From an uncultured Parabacteroides sp. (GTDB lineage Bacteria > Bacteroidota > Bacteroidia > Bacteroidales > Tannerellaceae): a stretch of 32,175 bases of DNA. Location of the stretch: the NCBI GenBank assembly GCA_944325355.1, contig CALUZS010000020.1, positions 1-32,175 of the forward strand. The letters run 5' to 3'. Numbering within the stretch: position 1 is the first letter of the stretch; the number at the start of each line of letters is the position of its first letter. Below the pieces are notes generated by a model. That model was given only the letters and a program-made list of their open reading frames with translations. It had not been told where the DNA came from and ran no database searches. Positions 1-7,101 of this stretch are shown here, one piece after another. Position numbers and translations under genes: made by a program.

Positions 1-7
1 CTGTAAA

Positions 8-280
8 TCAAGTATTTATAACAGTAGATTTTGCAATCGCTTGCCGTCGTTTTGTCCTGTTTTTCTCCATGTGGAACTTGATGCTTGCCGGTCCGGCACC
101 CATCTGCAAAAATTTAAATTTGCCCGTTCCGGGAACGTGAATTGTCCATGGTCTTTTGCAGAACATCCCGGTTAATAAAACTTGTGCGGAAGTCTCACGG
201 TATGTATGGCTCATGCTCCTGCAGCCTAAACCATCAGCTGATACACACGGTTTGCAGGTTCCCAAATTCCTGTATTCCAT
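8..280 (-). pseudogene. Aldo/keto reductase relic, internally deleted
   Basis: This is a 90-residue open frame. Its first 30 residues resemble the start of an aldo/keto reductase (MEYRNLG, then VSA-x-GLGC and MSH-x-Y). Residues 32-68 resemble the C-terminal NADP-binding end (AQ-x-x-L, RPW-x-I-x-VPGT-x-K, then GA-x-x-SIKF). Family members are about 280-340 residues, so roughly 200 or more residues are absent, including the segments that hold the catalytic Asp/Tyr/Lys/His tetrad. The two pieces join near residues 30-33 (about positions 184-193) without a frameshift. Unusual substitutions, such as Arg where the family has Met or Gly, suggest relaxed selection. It lies 32 bases downstream of the hydrolase gene on the same strand, as in an operon. 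The family identification is from recalled motifs. A working enzyme is not possible from this frame. Confidence 0.7.
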
Positions 281-312
281 ATCCTGTTTTTTATTGAATA
301 TTTTTTAGTTTG

Positions 313-1038
313 CTAATTATCCAAACCTTTCTCTTCCATCCATGCCGACATCACATCTGCTACTTCTAAGTTGTTCAGGTCGGAGAAAGGGAAATGGGTG
401 TTACCTTTGATGCCCAAGTCGGGCAAGTGAACTACCTGCGCATCTCCTCCGTGACGGTTTATGCAATCCGTGAAGAGACGTGCCATTTCGAGTCGGGCAC
501 GCCAGGTATCCTGTCCCCAATGTTCGGAAGGTTGTTCGGGTATATTGTCACCGTAATATATTACGATAGGAATACGTGTCAACTTCATGAACTCCTCTTT
601 GGAGACGGGGTCTGCCACCAACACCTTTTCCGGTCCGCAGTGTGGAATCGGAGCCGGTAATTCATCGGCAGGGAATACAAAACCGCTGCCCGGTTCATAG
701 GCAATGATTGCGCAGACATGCGGATTTTTAATGGCAGAAAGCCAGCCGGGCGTTGTTTCCCAAGTCTTTGCCGATTCGCCGTTTCCGTGCAGGAAGACCA
801 GCGGCAGGCAGCGTGCCTTGTCGGGAATCTGATAAAACACGTAAGCATGATCGCCATGCAAAGCCTGCCCATCGGGAGTGGTAGGATTGTTTTTGTCATA
901 CGTTCCCGGAGCAGTGACAACAGAGCCGCCTACCAGGAAGCTACCTTGTTCACGGATATGCAACATATTGTCTTTGTCCGTTGTGCTGCAAGCTGCAAGC
1001 AGGACGCATAGCATAAATGAAGAAATGATACATTTCAT
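313..1038 (-). pseudogene. Alpha/beta-hydrolase lipoprotein lacking its nucleophile region
   Basis: This is a 241-residue exported protein with a lipoprotein signal (LLAAC, Cys17). It matches a family of secreted alpha/beta hydrolases: SFLVGGSVVTAPGTYD near residues 33-48, HGDHAYVFYQIP at 61-72, the oxyanion-type LHGNG at 83-87, YEPGSGFVFP at 114-123, and the late NTHFPFSD with His215. Family members as I recall them are about 100 residues longer. After TWETTP they carry DGREG and a long lid, then an H-S-Q-x-G-G-P-G-W nucleophile elbow. Here TWETTP (92-97) joins directly to GWLSAIK (98-104), so the Ser nucleophile is gone and no G-x-S-x-G motif remains. The frame is intact, so it may still be expressed as an inactive lipoprotein. 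It is probably co-transcribed with the reductase relic. Confidence 0.7.
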
Positions 1039-1067
1039 ATAGCTTGTCCTTATTACTTTTGGCAGGA

Positions 1068-1075
1068 CAAAAGTA
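1068..1075 (-). promoter_or_regulatory. Possible -7 element for the hydrolase operon
   Basis: On the minus strand this reads TACTTTTG, a match to the Bacteroidota -7 consensus TAnnTTTG, about 30 bases upstream of the hydrolase start. I see no good TTTG -33 element at the usual distance, so the call is weak. The rest of the spacer up to 1264 shows nothing else I can name. Confidence 0.35.
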
Positions 1076-1264
1076 TGGCAAGCCGTAAAGCGTATTGATA
1101 GACGGATTACAGATTAATATACCAATATCGACGAATCTTTCAACAAAGGGGAGCGTTAGCCGACACGTTTTTGTCTTGGTGAAAACGGCTTAAATAAGGG
1201 AATCTGTGATTGTACCGTTAAAGATATATATCATCTACCGGATAACGTATTTCCCTATCTTTAA

Positions 1265-2155
1265 CTATTTTACAATATTCTGTTTCCTCCATTGCTTTGG
1301 AGATGCCCCTAAATGTTTTTTTACGAAACGGCCGAAAAAAGAGAGATTGGGGAAATCCAATTCATTACAAATTTCTTTTATTGTTTTGTCTGACCTCTTT
1401 AATAAGATTTGGATGTCTTTTATTACATAGCGATTGATGAAATCGGAAGCGGTGTATCCGCTGATTTTTTTGCAAATACTGGAAAGATATTTGGGCGTGA
1501 TACAGAGTTTGTCGGCATAGAAGTTCACATTCCGCGGTTTGGGGTAAACTTCTTTCAGCAGTTTTACAAAATTGTGGAAAACTTTCTCCCCGGCAGTATA
1601 AGTTTGCGGTTTCAACGTGTTGAAACGGTCCAATAAATCCCGGAAATCATATAGGAATGCTTGTAGCAATGCGTCTACTAATTCTTTCTGGTGACGACGG
1701 GGACGGTCAATAAGCGTGGAACGTATCAAGTCATAATATTGGCAAAAAGAAACAGTTTCTTCCGGCTCCAAATGCAGAATCGGCGATTTCTCTAAAAAGC
1801 TAATTGTATCCCAAGGATCACTGTCTGATATAAAAACCAATTGCTGCATATACTCTTTGGAAAATGTAAAACCTCGGAATTCAGCATCCAAACTCATGTT
1901 GCTTTTTTCCAAGGTGACATTAGGCTGACAAATAAGCAAATCGTTCGCATTTATATGAAAAAGCTCACCGTTGATAAAAAGAGAACTTTGTCCACGCAAG
2001 CAAAGGATGACAAGAGTAACGTTTAATTTGATTATTTCTATGCCATCGTCGTTTTTCAAATTTTCGATGAAACCTATCCGGTTATCGCAATAGGTCGTTA
2101 AATGTCCTGCCTTTATGGAATTTATATTTTCTGTTGTCTTTGTCATATCTGCCAT
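1265..2155 (-). CDS. AraC-family transcriptional regulator
   Basis: This is a 296-residue regulator if it starts at the ATG at 2153-2155 (MADMTKTTENI). The N-terminal part is a cupin-like sensor region, with a run that includes ITLVILCLRGQ-like strands and a FHINANDLLICQP segment. The C-terminal 100 residues form the AraC DNA-binding domain with two helix-turn-helix units: ADKLCITPKYLSSICKK and TIKEICNELDFPNLSFFGRFVKK, followed by GASPKQWR. The open frame extends to 2233, but that adds 26 residues including a hydrophobic stretch (TTIFYFVILILLI), so the shorter start fits the family better. It lies upstream of the decayed hydrolase/reductase pair on the same strand and is divergent from the antiporter. 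AraC regulators next to such redox and hydrolase genes are common in Bacteroides, so the damaged operon was probably its target. Confidence 0.9.
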   Translation of the reverse strand: MADMTKTTENINSIKAGHLTTYCDNRIGFIENLKNDDGIEIIKLNVTLVILCLRGQSSLFINGELFHINANDLLICQPNVTLEKSNMSLDAEFRGFTFSKEYMQQLVFISDSDPWDTISFLEKSPILHLEPEETVSFCQYYDLIRSTLIDRPRRHQKELVDALLQAFLYDFRDLLDRFNTLKPQTYTAGEKVFHNFVKLLKEVYPKPRNVNFYADKLCITPKYLSSICKKISGYTASDFINRYVIKDIQILLKRSDKTIKEICNELDFPNLSFFGRFVKKHLGASPKQWRKQNIVK

Positions 2156-2344
2156 AATTAATAGAATAAGAATCACAAAGTAAAAAATTGTTGTGGAAAA
2201 GATAGTAGCCGTATCGGATTTGTTATTGTCCAAAATCTCGTATTAAAAGATGAAGACCGGAAAGAATTGCCAGTTGAAATGTTGCTACATTTGAATCCTT
2301 TTCTGCGACATAATAGGCTTTAATACTCGAAATGGGTTGGAAAA

Positions 2345-2444
2345 ATGTTGCAAACATCATGAAAAACTTGTTACTTTGTAAAGCATTTCAGTAGTAAACG
2401 TATACAGTAACAAAATAGTAAAAACAGCAGATTGGGTATCTTTG
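2345..2444 (+). promoter_or_regulatory. Divergent AraC/antiporter control region
   Basis: The gap 2156-2484 holds no gene. Within it, TATCTTTG at 2437-2444 matches the Bacteroidota -7 consensus 40 bases before the antiporter ATG, without a clear -33 element. An 8-base inverted repeat, TTGTTACT (2368-2375) and AGTAACAA (2406-2413), and a short palindrome ATGTT-GCA-AACAT (2345-2357) could be operators for the neighbouring AraC protein. The -7 match is visible; the operator role is a guess. Confidence 0.3.
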
Positions 2445-2484
2445 CCAGAACGGATCCCATGATGCAGGAAAGAATATTTATATT

Positions 2485-3960
2485 ATGAACATATCTTTGG
2501 AAATCGGACTATTAGTTGGCTCTCTGCTCATTTTCGGAAGTATTCTCATTAGCAAGACCGGATATCGTTTCGGTATCCCGACATTATTGATGTTTCTTTT
2601 GGCTGGTATGTTTTTCGGTTGTGACGGATTGGGTATTCAGTTTAATAATACGGCACAGGCGCAATATATCGGCACGATAGCTTTAAGTATTATCCTTTTC
2701 AGTGGCGGAATGGATACCAAGATAAGCGATATCCGTCCCGTGATATTTCCGGGAATCTCCTTATCCACGATTGGGGTGTTGGTCACTGCTGCCCTGACCG
2801 GATTATTCATCTATGGCATATCAGGTTGGCAGCATACGGAAATAGGCTTTAGTTTGTTGGGCTCTTTGCTTTTGGCAGCAACGATGGCTTCAACAGACTC
2901 GGCATCCGTGTTCAATATCCTACGTACCCAACGGATTAATCTAAAAAACAACTTGCGGCCTCTTTTGGAGCTGGAAAGCGGAAGTAACGACCCGATGGCT
3001 TATATGCTGACAATCGTACTTATACAGTGTATCCAATCCGGAGGAATGCCCGATTGGACGATTGCCGGCTCTTTTGTCCTGCAATTTGTTGTGGGAGGAA
3101 TAGGTGGTTTCCTGCTGGGTAAGGCGGTTGTTTGGATTATAAATCATATCAACTTGAAAAATGAAGAGTTGTACCCGGTTATGGCGATAAGCTTTGTTTT
3201 TATCATTTACTGTTCGACTTTCTTATTGAAAGGGAACGGATATCTGGCCGTTTATATCGCCGGATTGGTAATCGGCAATAGCCGTCTGTTCCATAAAAAG
3301 GAGATTAGTACGTTTCTGAATGGTATGACATGGTTGTTGCAGGTCGCCCTGTTTTTAATATTGGGGCTGCTGGTGAACCCACATGAAATGTTAGGTGTAA
3401 CGTTGACTGCTGTGCTGGTTGCAATTTTTATGATTTTTGTGGCACGTCCAATAAGTGTGTGGGTAAGTTTGCTGCCTTTCAGAAATAAAATCAATGTCCG
3501 CTCAAAACTTTTTATTTCGTGGGTGGGGCTTCGCGGAGCCGCTCCTATCCTTTTTGCGACGTATCCTGTGGTGGCAGAGGTGAATGGCGCCAACCAAATC
3601 TTTAGCATTGTTTTCTTTGTGACACTGTTATCATTGGTATTTCAAGGGATGACACTGCCTTGGGCTGCAAGGAAACTCGATTTGACAGCTCCGTTGTCGG
3701 AAGAAAAGGATTTTTTCGGTATCGAATTTCCCGACACAATGGACAGCAGTCTACACGAATTGCCCTGTACGGAGAAAATGTTGGCAAACGGAGACCATAT
3801 CAAGGATATCCCATTCCCAAAAGGAGTTTTGGTGATGCTGGTGAAACGGAATGACAAATTTATTGTTCCCAATGGCAATCTGCAATTGAAGCCCGGTGAT
3901 ATTTTGCTCATTGTGGCTCAAGATGGCACGGCACCACCCTCGTCCCTTACAACTGCTTAG
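2485..3960 (+). CDS. Potassium/proton antiporter, CPA1 (NhaP2/CvrA-like)
   Basis: This is a 491-residue inner-membrane antiporter. About 12-13 hydrophobic segments fill residues 5-395. Family signatures are present: FSGGMDT in the third to fourth segment region, ASTDSASVFNILR, and ESGSNDPMAYML with the Asn168-Asp169 pair expected to carry the exchanged ion. After the membrane part, a cytoplasmic tail (about 400-485) with ANGDHIKDIPFPKGVLVMLVKRN and LKPGDILLIVA looks like a TrkA-C (RCK C-terminal) regulatory domain. The family exports K+ in exchange for H+ and helps with osmotic and pH balance. It is transcribed alone and ends in a strong hairpin at 3992-4034. Substrate (K+ rather than Na+) is inferred from the domain layout. 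Confidence 0.9.
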   Translation: MNISLEIGLLVGSLLIFGSILISKTGYRFGIPTLLMFLLAGMFFGCDGLGIQFNNTAQAQYIGTIALSIILFSGGMDTKISDIRPVIFPGISLSTIGVLVTAALTGLFIYGISGWQHTEIGFSLLGSLLLAATMASTDSASVFNILRTQRINLKNNLRPLLELESGSNDPMAYMLTIVLIQCIQSGGMPDWTIAGSFVLQFVVGGIGGFLLGKAVVWIINHINLKNEELYPVMAISFVFIIYCSTFLLKGNGYLAVYIAGLVIGNSRLFHKKEISTFLNGMTWLLQVALFLILGLLVNPHEMLGVTLTAVLVAIFMIFVARPISVWVSLLPFRNKINVRSKLFISWVGLRGAAPILFATYPVVAEVNGANQIFSIVFFVTLLSLVFQGMTLPWAARKLDLTAPLSEEKDFFGIEFPDTMDSSLHELPCTEKMLANGDHIKDIPFPKGVLVMLVKRNDKFIVPNGNLQLKPGDILLIVAQDGTAPPSSLTTA

Positions 3961-3991
3961 TTCGATTGGATATTTGTTTGTCTCAAGATAC

Positions 3992-4034
3992 AAACCGGAA
4001 GAGAACTATTTCTGGCATCTCTTCCGGTTTTTTG
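3992..4034 (+). terminator. Rho-independent terminator after the antiporter
   Basis: A perfect 13-base stem pairs AAACCGGAAGAGA (3992-4004) with TCTCTTCCGGTTT (4018-4030), with a 13-base loop, and runs into a T tract (4028-4033). It lies 31 bases after the antiporter stop. Confidence 0.9.
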
Positions 4035-4064
4035 TTGCCAAATATATGTTTTATTGTAAACTGT

Positions 4065-4096
4065 GTTGTACAAAACGCGGTAAATCTTTAATTTTG
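4065..4096 (+). promoter_or_regulatory. Promoter of the EamA transporter
   Basis: GTTG (4065-4068), a 20-base spacer and TAATTTTG (4089-4096) match the Bacteroidota TTTG/TAnnTTTG promoter with one mismatch in the -33 box. It stands 58 bases before the ATG at 4155 and just after the antiporter terminator, so the transporter has its own transcript. Confidence 0.65.
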
Positions 4097-4154
4097 CGCG
4101 TTTTTTTAATTAGACGAAACAAAACTATCACAGACTATAACAATAGCATTTTTT

Positions 4155-5102
4155 ATGAATCCCAAAGCCAAAGGTTTCTTGTTAGGAGCGATAGCCGCTG
4201 CCGCGTATGGCATGAATCCCCTGTTTGCTTTACCATTGTATAAAGCGGGGATGAATCCTGATTCTGTTTTGTTCTTCAGATATTTGTTTGCTATTCCACT
4301 GTTGGGAATAATGCTCAAAGCACGGGGACGCAATTTCAGAATACAACGTAAAGAAATTTTTCTCTTGATTGTAATGGGAATATTGGTTGCAGTCTCTTCG
4401 CTTACCTTATTTGAAAGTTATAATTATATGGATGCAGGAATTGCTTCTACCATATTGTTTGTTTATCCTATCATTGTAGCCTTAATAATGACATTTGTAT
4501 TTAAGGAGAAACTGAAAAAACTGACAGTGTTGTGTATTTTCCTTGCTTTGGGTGGTATTAGTTTGTTGTATAAAAGCGAAGACGGAACGAGCCTTGACCT
4601 GACAGGGACATTGCTCGTTTTTGTGTCTGCTTTGACGTATGCTATATATATCGTGGGAGTTAACCAGCCTGCACTAAAAAATGTTGCTACGTTAAAGGTG
4701 ACTTTCTACGTCCTATTGTTTGGAGTATTCTTATTTGTTCTCCGGCTATTTTGTGGGAAGAACCTGTCTGTTCCCGATGCAGACCAATGGTATTTATGGG
4801 GTAACCTGTTGGCATTGGCGGTTTTCCCTACAGCTATTTCTTTCTTGTGCACAACAAGTGCGATACAATACATAGGCTCTACGTCTACTTCCATATTGGG
4901 GGCTTTAGAACCTGTCACTGCCATATTTTTCGGTGTGACCGTTTTTGGAGAGACACTCACTGCCCGGGAGGGGCTCGGACTTGTTATGGTCATTGTAGCG
5001 GTAACTCTCGTTATAGCAGGAGGTGGCATTTCCGCTCATATGGTTCGTTTTCGAAAATTGTTTCCCCGCCTTTCCTTGAAACGCAAAAAGTTACGTGATT
5101 GA
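4155..5102 (+). CDS. DMT-superfamily (EamA) transporter
   Basis: This 315-residue protein has ten hydrophobic segments arranged as two EamA halves. The first half starts at GFLLGAIAAAAYGMNPLFALP (residues 6-26) and the second at LTGTLLVFVSALTYAIYIVGVN (about 148-169). Each half ends in the family's PV/PI-rich helix; LGALEPVTAIFFGVTVFGETLT near 255-276 is the classic EamA signature. The C-terminus is a short basic cytoplasmic tail (RFRKLFPRLSLKRKK). The family exports or imports small metabolites such as amino acids, but the sequence does not tell which. The start was chosen because the ATG is followed at once by the first helix and preceded by a promoter at 4065-4096. Confidence 0.88.
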   Translation: MNPKAKGFLLGAIAAAAYGMNPLFALPLYKAGMNPDSVLFFRYLFAIPLLGIMLKARGRNFRIQRKEIFLLIVMGILVAVSSLTLFESYNYMDAGIASTILFVYPIIVALIMTFVFKEKLKKLTVLCIFLALGGISLLYKSEDGTSLDLTGTLLVFVSALTYAIYIVGVNQPALKNVATLKVTFYVLLFGVFLFVLRLFCGKNLSVPDADQWYLWGNLLALAVFPTAISFLCTTSAIQYIGSTSTSILGALEPVTAIFFGVTVFGETLTAREGLGLVMVIVAVTLVIAGGGISAHMVRFRKLFPRLSLKRKKLRD

Positions 5103-5207
5103 AAAAATGGAGGGTGCCTGACTGTATCCGCCGGTTTCTGCATGCAGGAACGACAATGCCGTTTGGATCTATCTTTTTTTGAAAACAAATATAAATTGTT
5201 AAAATAA

Positions 5208-5238
5208 TTTGTAAAGTGATACAAAAACAATACTTTTG
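5208..5238 (+). promoter_or_regulatory. Textbook Bacteroidota promoter
   Basis: TTTG (5208-5211), a 19-base spacer and TACTTTTG (5231-5238) match both boxes of the Bacteroides sigma-ABfr consensus exactly. The ATG of the small exported protein follows 24 bases later. Confidence 0.8.
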
Positions 5239-5262
5239 CAATACAAACTAATATAATTAATA

Positions 5263-5691
5263 ATGAAGAAGTTTTTATTTTTACTATTGACTTTTGTGAG
5301 CATGAATGTAATGGCGCAAGACAGCCTTCGGGTATATTGCGAATTAGTAGGAACCGGCAAACTCTTTTCTTCCAAAGTAAATGTAGAAGTTGATTTCGGA
5401 CAAGAGACCAACTTTTGGAATCAAAGTACCGAACACTTTTTAGTCGATGAAAACGGGGATAAGATAAAATTTAATTCTATGGTCGATGCGATGAATTATA
5501 TGGGGCGATTTGGTTGGGAATTCGAACAAGCTTATGTCGTAACCACTAACCAGCAGAATGTTTATCATTGGCTGTTAAGTAAGGTCATAACCGCTTCCGA
5601 GGATATTAACGATGGAATTACCACCCATAAGCAGTTCATTGAATCCAAAAAGGATAAGAAAAAACAAGAATTCGTAGACGATACGTACTAA
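5263..5691 (+). CDS. Small exported protein of unknown function
   Basis: This 142-residue protein has a signal peptide (MKKFLFLLLTFVSMNVMAQ) and probable cleavage before DSL. The mature part contains YCELVGTGKLFSSKVNVEVDFG, FNSMVDAMNYMGRFGWEFEQAYVV and VYHWLLSK, followed by a charged Lys-rich tail. Proteins with this pattern are, as I recall, widespread in Bacteroidales as uncharacterised genes; no function is known to me. There is no lipobox, so the mature protein should be free in the periplasm. It has a strong promoter of its own and may be co-transcribed with the lipoprotein 40 bases downstream. Confidence 0.8.
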   Translation: MKKFLFLLLTFVSMNVMAQDSLRVYCELVGTGKLFSSKVNVEVDFGQETNFWNQSTEHFLVDENGDKIKFNSMVDAMNYMGRFGWEFEQAYVVTTNQQNVYHWLLSKVITASEDINDGITTHKQFIESKKDKKKQEFVDDTY

Positions 5692-5731
5692 TAAAACTCG
5701 ATATCACGTTTTTTCCCAATCCGCATTTATT

Positions 5732-6403
5732 ATGAAATCATTTATATATTACCTGCTGGCTGCCATCTTTATTTGCTCCTGTTCCGATACGGACAAAGAT
5801 TACCAATTGCGGGAAAAAGCCCGTAATTCCGGGATTGTCATAGACACCATTGTCCAAGGGATTTGCTTCAACGACAGTCCCTCCGAAGTCCAACGGAAGA
5901 TAAAAGAAGCGGAATTCACTTACATCACAGATGAATATTTTTTGAATTTGCCCTACCCGTCTTCCTTTAAAAACGGCAGCCATTGGTACGTGGAAGAACA
6001 ATGGTACCGCAACGATTCCCTGTTTTTGTTCTCAATTCGCACAAACATTTCATCCGTCTATTTTAACGAATGCCTGCAAGAGTTAGATTCCCTTTACTCT
6101 TACAAGTACGGGGAAGCGGTTCACAATATCCAAGATTCTGATATCAGGTGGTACAAGGGAAATCTGACCGTCGATATTAGCACGGATACCGATATTAATG
6201 GGACAATTGTAGACTGTATCAGGATCAAATATAAAGACAGTCGGTTTGGCGACAGCCCCCAGTATTGGGGCAAACTCAAGGAATCAGATTACGATCAAAA
6301 GACAGGATGCCATATATGGTATTGGTACACGCCCGACTATTGGAACAAGACCTACCAGCCCGAAATTGATAAAAAGCTTCAGGATGCTGCAAAAAATATA
6401 TAA
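5732..6403 (+). CDS. Hypothetical lipoprotein
   Basis: This 223-residue protein starts with a signal peptide and a lipobox-like FICSC (Cys15 or Cys17), then a charged tether SDTDKD. The mature part has IVQGICFNDSPSEVQRKIKEA near residues 39-60, which resembles the short opening of periplasmic proteins that begin with a 'GI.FG.S..EV' element. The rest is rich in Tyr and Trp (WYVEEQWYRND, HIWYWYTPDYW). I do not recognise the family. It follows the small exported protein by 40 bases and has no clear promoter, so the two probably form a unit. The intact frame, signal and codon use support a real gene. Confidence 0.75.
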   Translation: MKSFIYYLLAAIFICSCSDTDKDYQLREKARNSGIVIDTIVQGICFNDSPSEVQRKIKEAEFTYITDEYFLNLPYPSSFKNGSHWYVEEQWYRNDSLFLFSIRTNISSVYFNECLQELDSLYSYKYGEAVHNIQDSDIRWYKGNLTVDISTDTDINGTIVDCIRIKYKDSRFGDSPQYWGKLKESDYDQKTGCHIWYWYTPDYWNKTYQPEIDKKLQDAAKNI

Positions 6404-6677
6404 CCACTAATGCGAAGCCGGAATAGCATGACACAGCAAATTGATTTTTAGATTCCTCTTGAACAATAGATAAAACATTACTCCATAACGACAAGGGCTG
6501 CTATGCTAATTAATGGACAGTCTCTTAAATAAATCACTCCTATTGCATCTTTTTTCAAGATGATAAATTTGTTCTTACATTGTTTTATAAAGAGTGGTAT
6601 ATCAATCTTCTCAAGTTGTTATGCAAAGCTGTCCGTCAATGCCCTCTTTTTGGCGTTCATGGTCGCCAAAGGGCAAT

Positions 6678-6720
6678 AAAAAAAGTCCCACAAAATATTG
6701 ATTTTGTAGGACTTGTCTTT
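6678..6720 (-). terminator. Bidirectional hairpin terminator beside tRNA-Lys
   Basis: AAGTCCcACAAAAT (6683-6696) pairs with ATTTTGTaGGACTT (6701-6714) around a 4-base loop, with one mismatch. On the minus strand it is followed by a run of T (complement of 6678-6684) and sits 35 bases after the tRNA 3' end. On the plus strand it is followed by a T-rich tract, so it can work both ways. Confidence 0.8.
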
Positions 6721-6749
6721 TTGTTGTCGCCTTTTGGCTTTTCTTTTCG

Positions 6750-6822
6750 TGATCCGCCTGGGGCTCGAACCCAGGACCCCATCCTTAAAAGGGATGTGCT
6801 CTACCTGCTGAGCTAGCGAATC
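6750..6822 (-). tRNA. tRNA-Lys (anticodon UUU)
   Basis: The 73-base minus-strand sequence folds as a cloverleaf. The acceptor GATTCGC pairs with GCGGATC (one G-U), the D arm is GCTC-AGCAGGTAG-AGC, the anticodon arm is CATCC-CTTTTAA-GGATG with anticodon TTT, and the T arm is CTGGG-TTCGAGC-CCCAG. The discriminator base is A and the CCA end is not encoded. No second copy of the 3' end is seen in the window, so there is no sign that it serves as an integration site here. Confidence 0.95.
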
Positions 6823-7101
6823 TCCAATGCGTCATGTTTTTGACGCTGCAAAGGTACTACTTTTTTTTGTATTTGCAACAATATTCCGCTTTTTCTTCTA
6901 CAAGGTAATATATTATTGGGAATTTTTGCAGTTAAAGGAGCTGTATGGTAGTTGGAATCAGGGAGTATTAAAAAGACGAAAGCAGATTTTATAGGAAAAT
7001 GTGTGATTCCTCAGGCGAAAAATTTCTTATCTTTGTTTTAGGAACTTCAATAGTTGTTGTAGTTCTAATGGTTTGTAATTATCTTTAAAACATTAATCAT
7101 A

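Larger units (their letters stand above)
6404..7101. other. Intergenic stretch with tRNA and terminator only
   Basis: No protein gene is supported in these about 700 bases. Apart from the tRNA-Lys (6750-6822) and its hairpin (6678-6720), there is a short stem TTTGGCG/CGCCAAA near 6651-6670 and a -7-like TATCTTTG at 7028-7035, which may drive the glycosidase gene. The small frames here are interrupted by or overlap the tRNA. Confidence 0.6.

Noticed and set aside
585..920. Alternative minus-strand frame inside the hydrolase
   Set aside because: It overlaps a frame with a clear lipoprotein signal and conserved hydrolase blocks, so it is a shadow.
6580..6816. Small plus-strand open frame across the tRNA region
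   Set aside because: Its last third reads the tRNA-Lys in antisense and the rest covers the terminator hairpin; no protein family features.
6750..6822. tRNA-Lys as an integration site for a mobile element
   Set aside because: No integrase gene and no repeated copy of the tRNA 3' end were found in the window.
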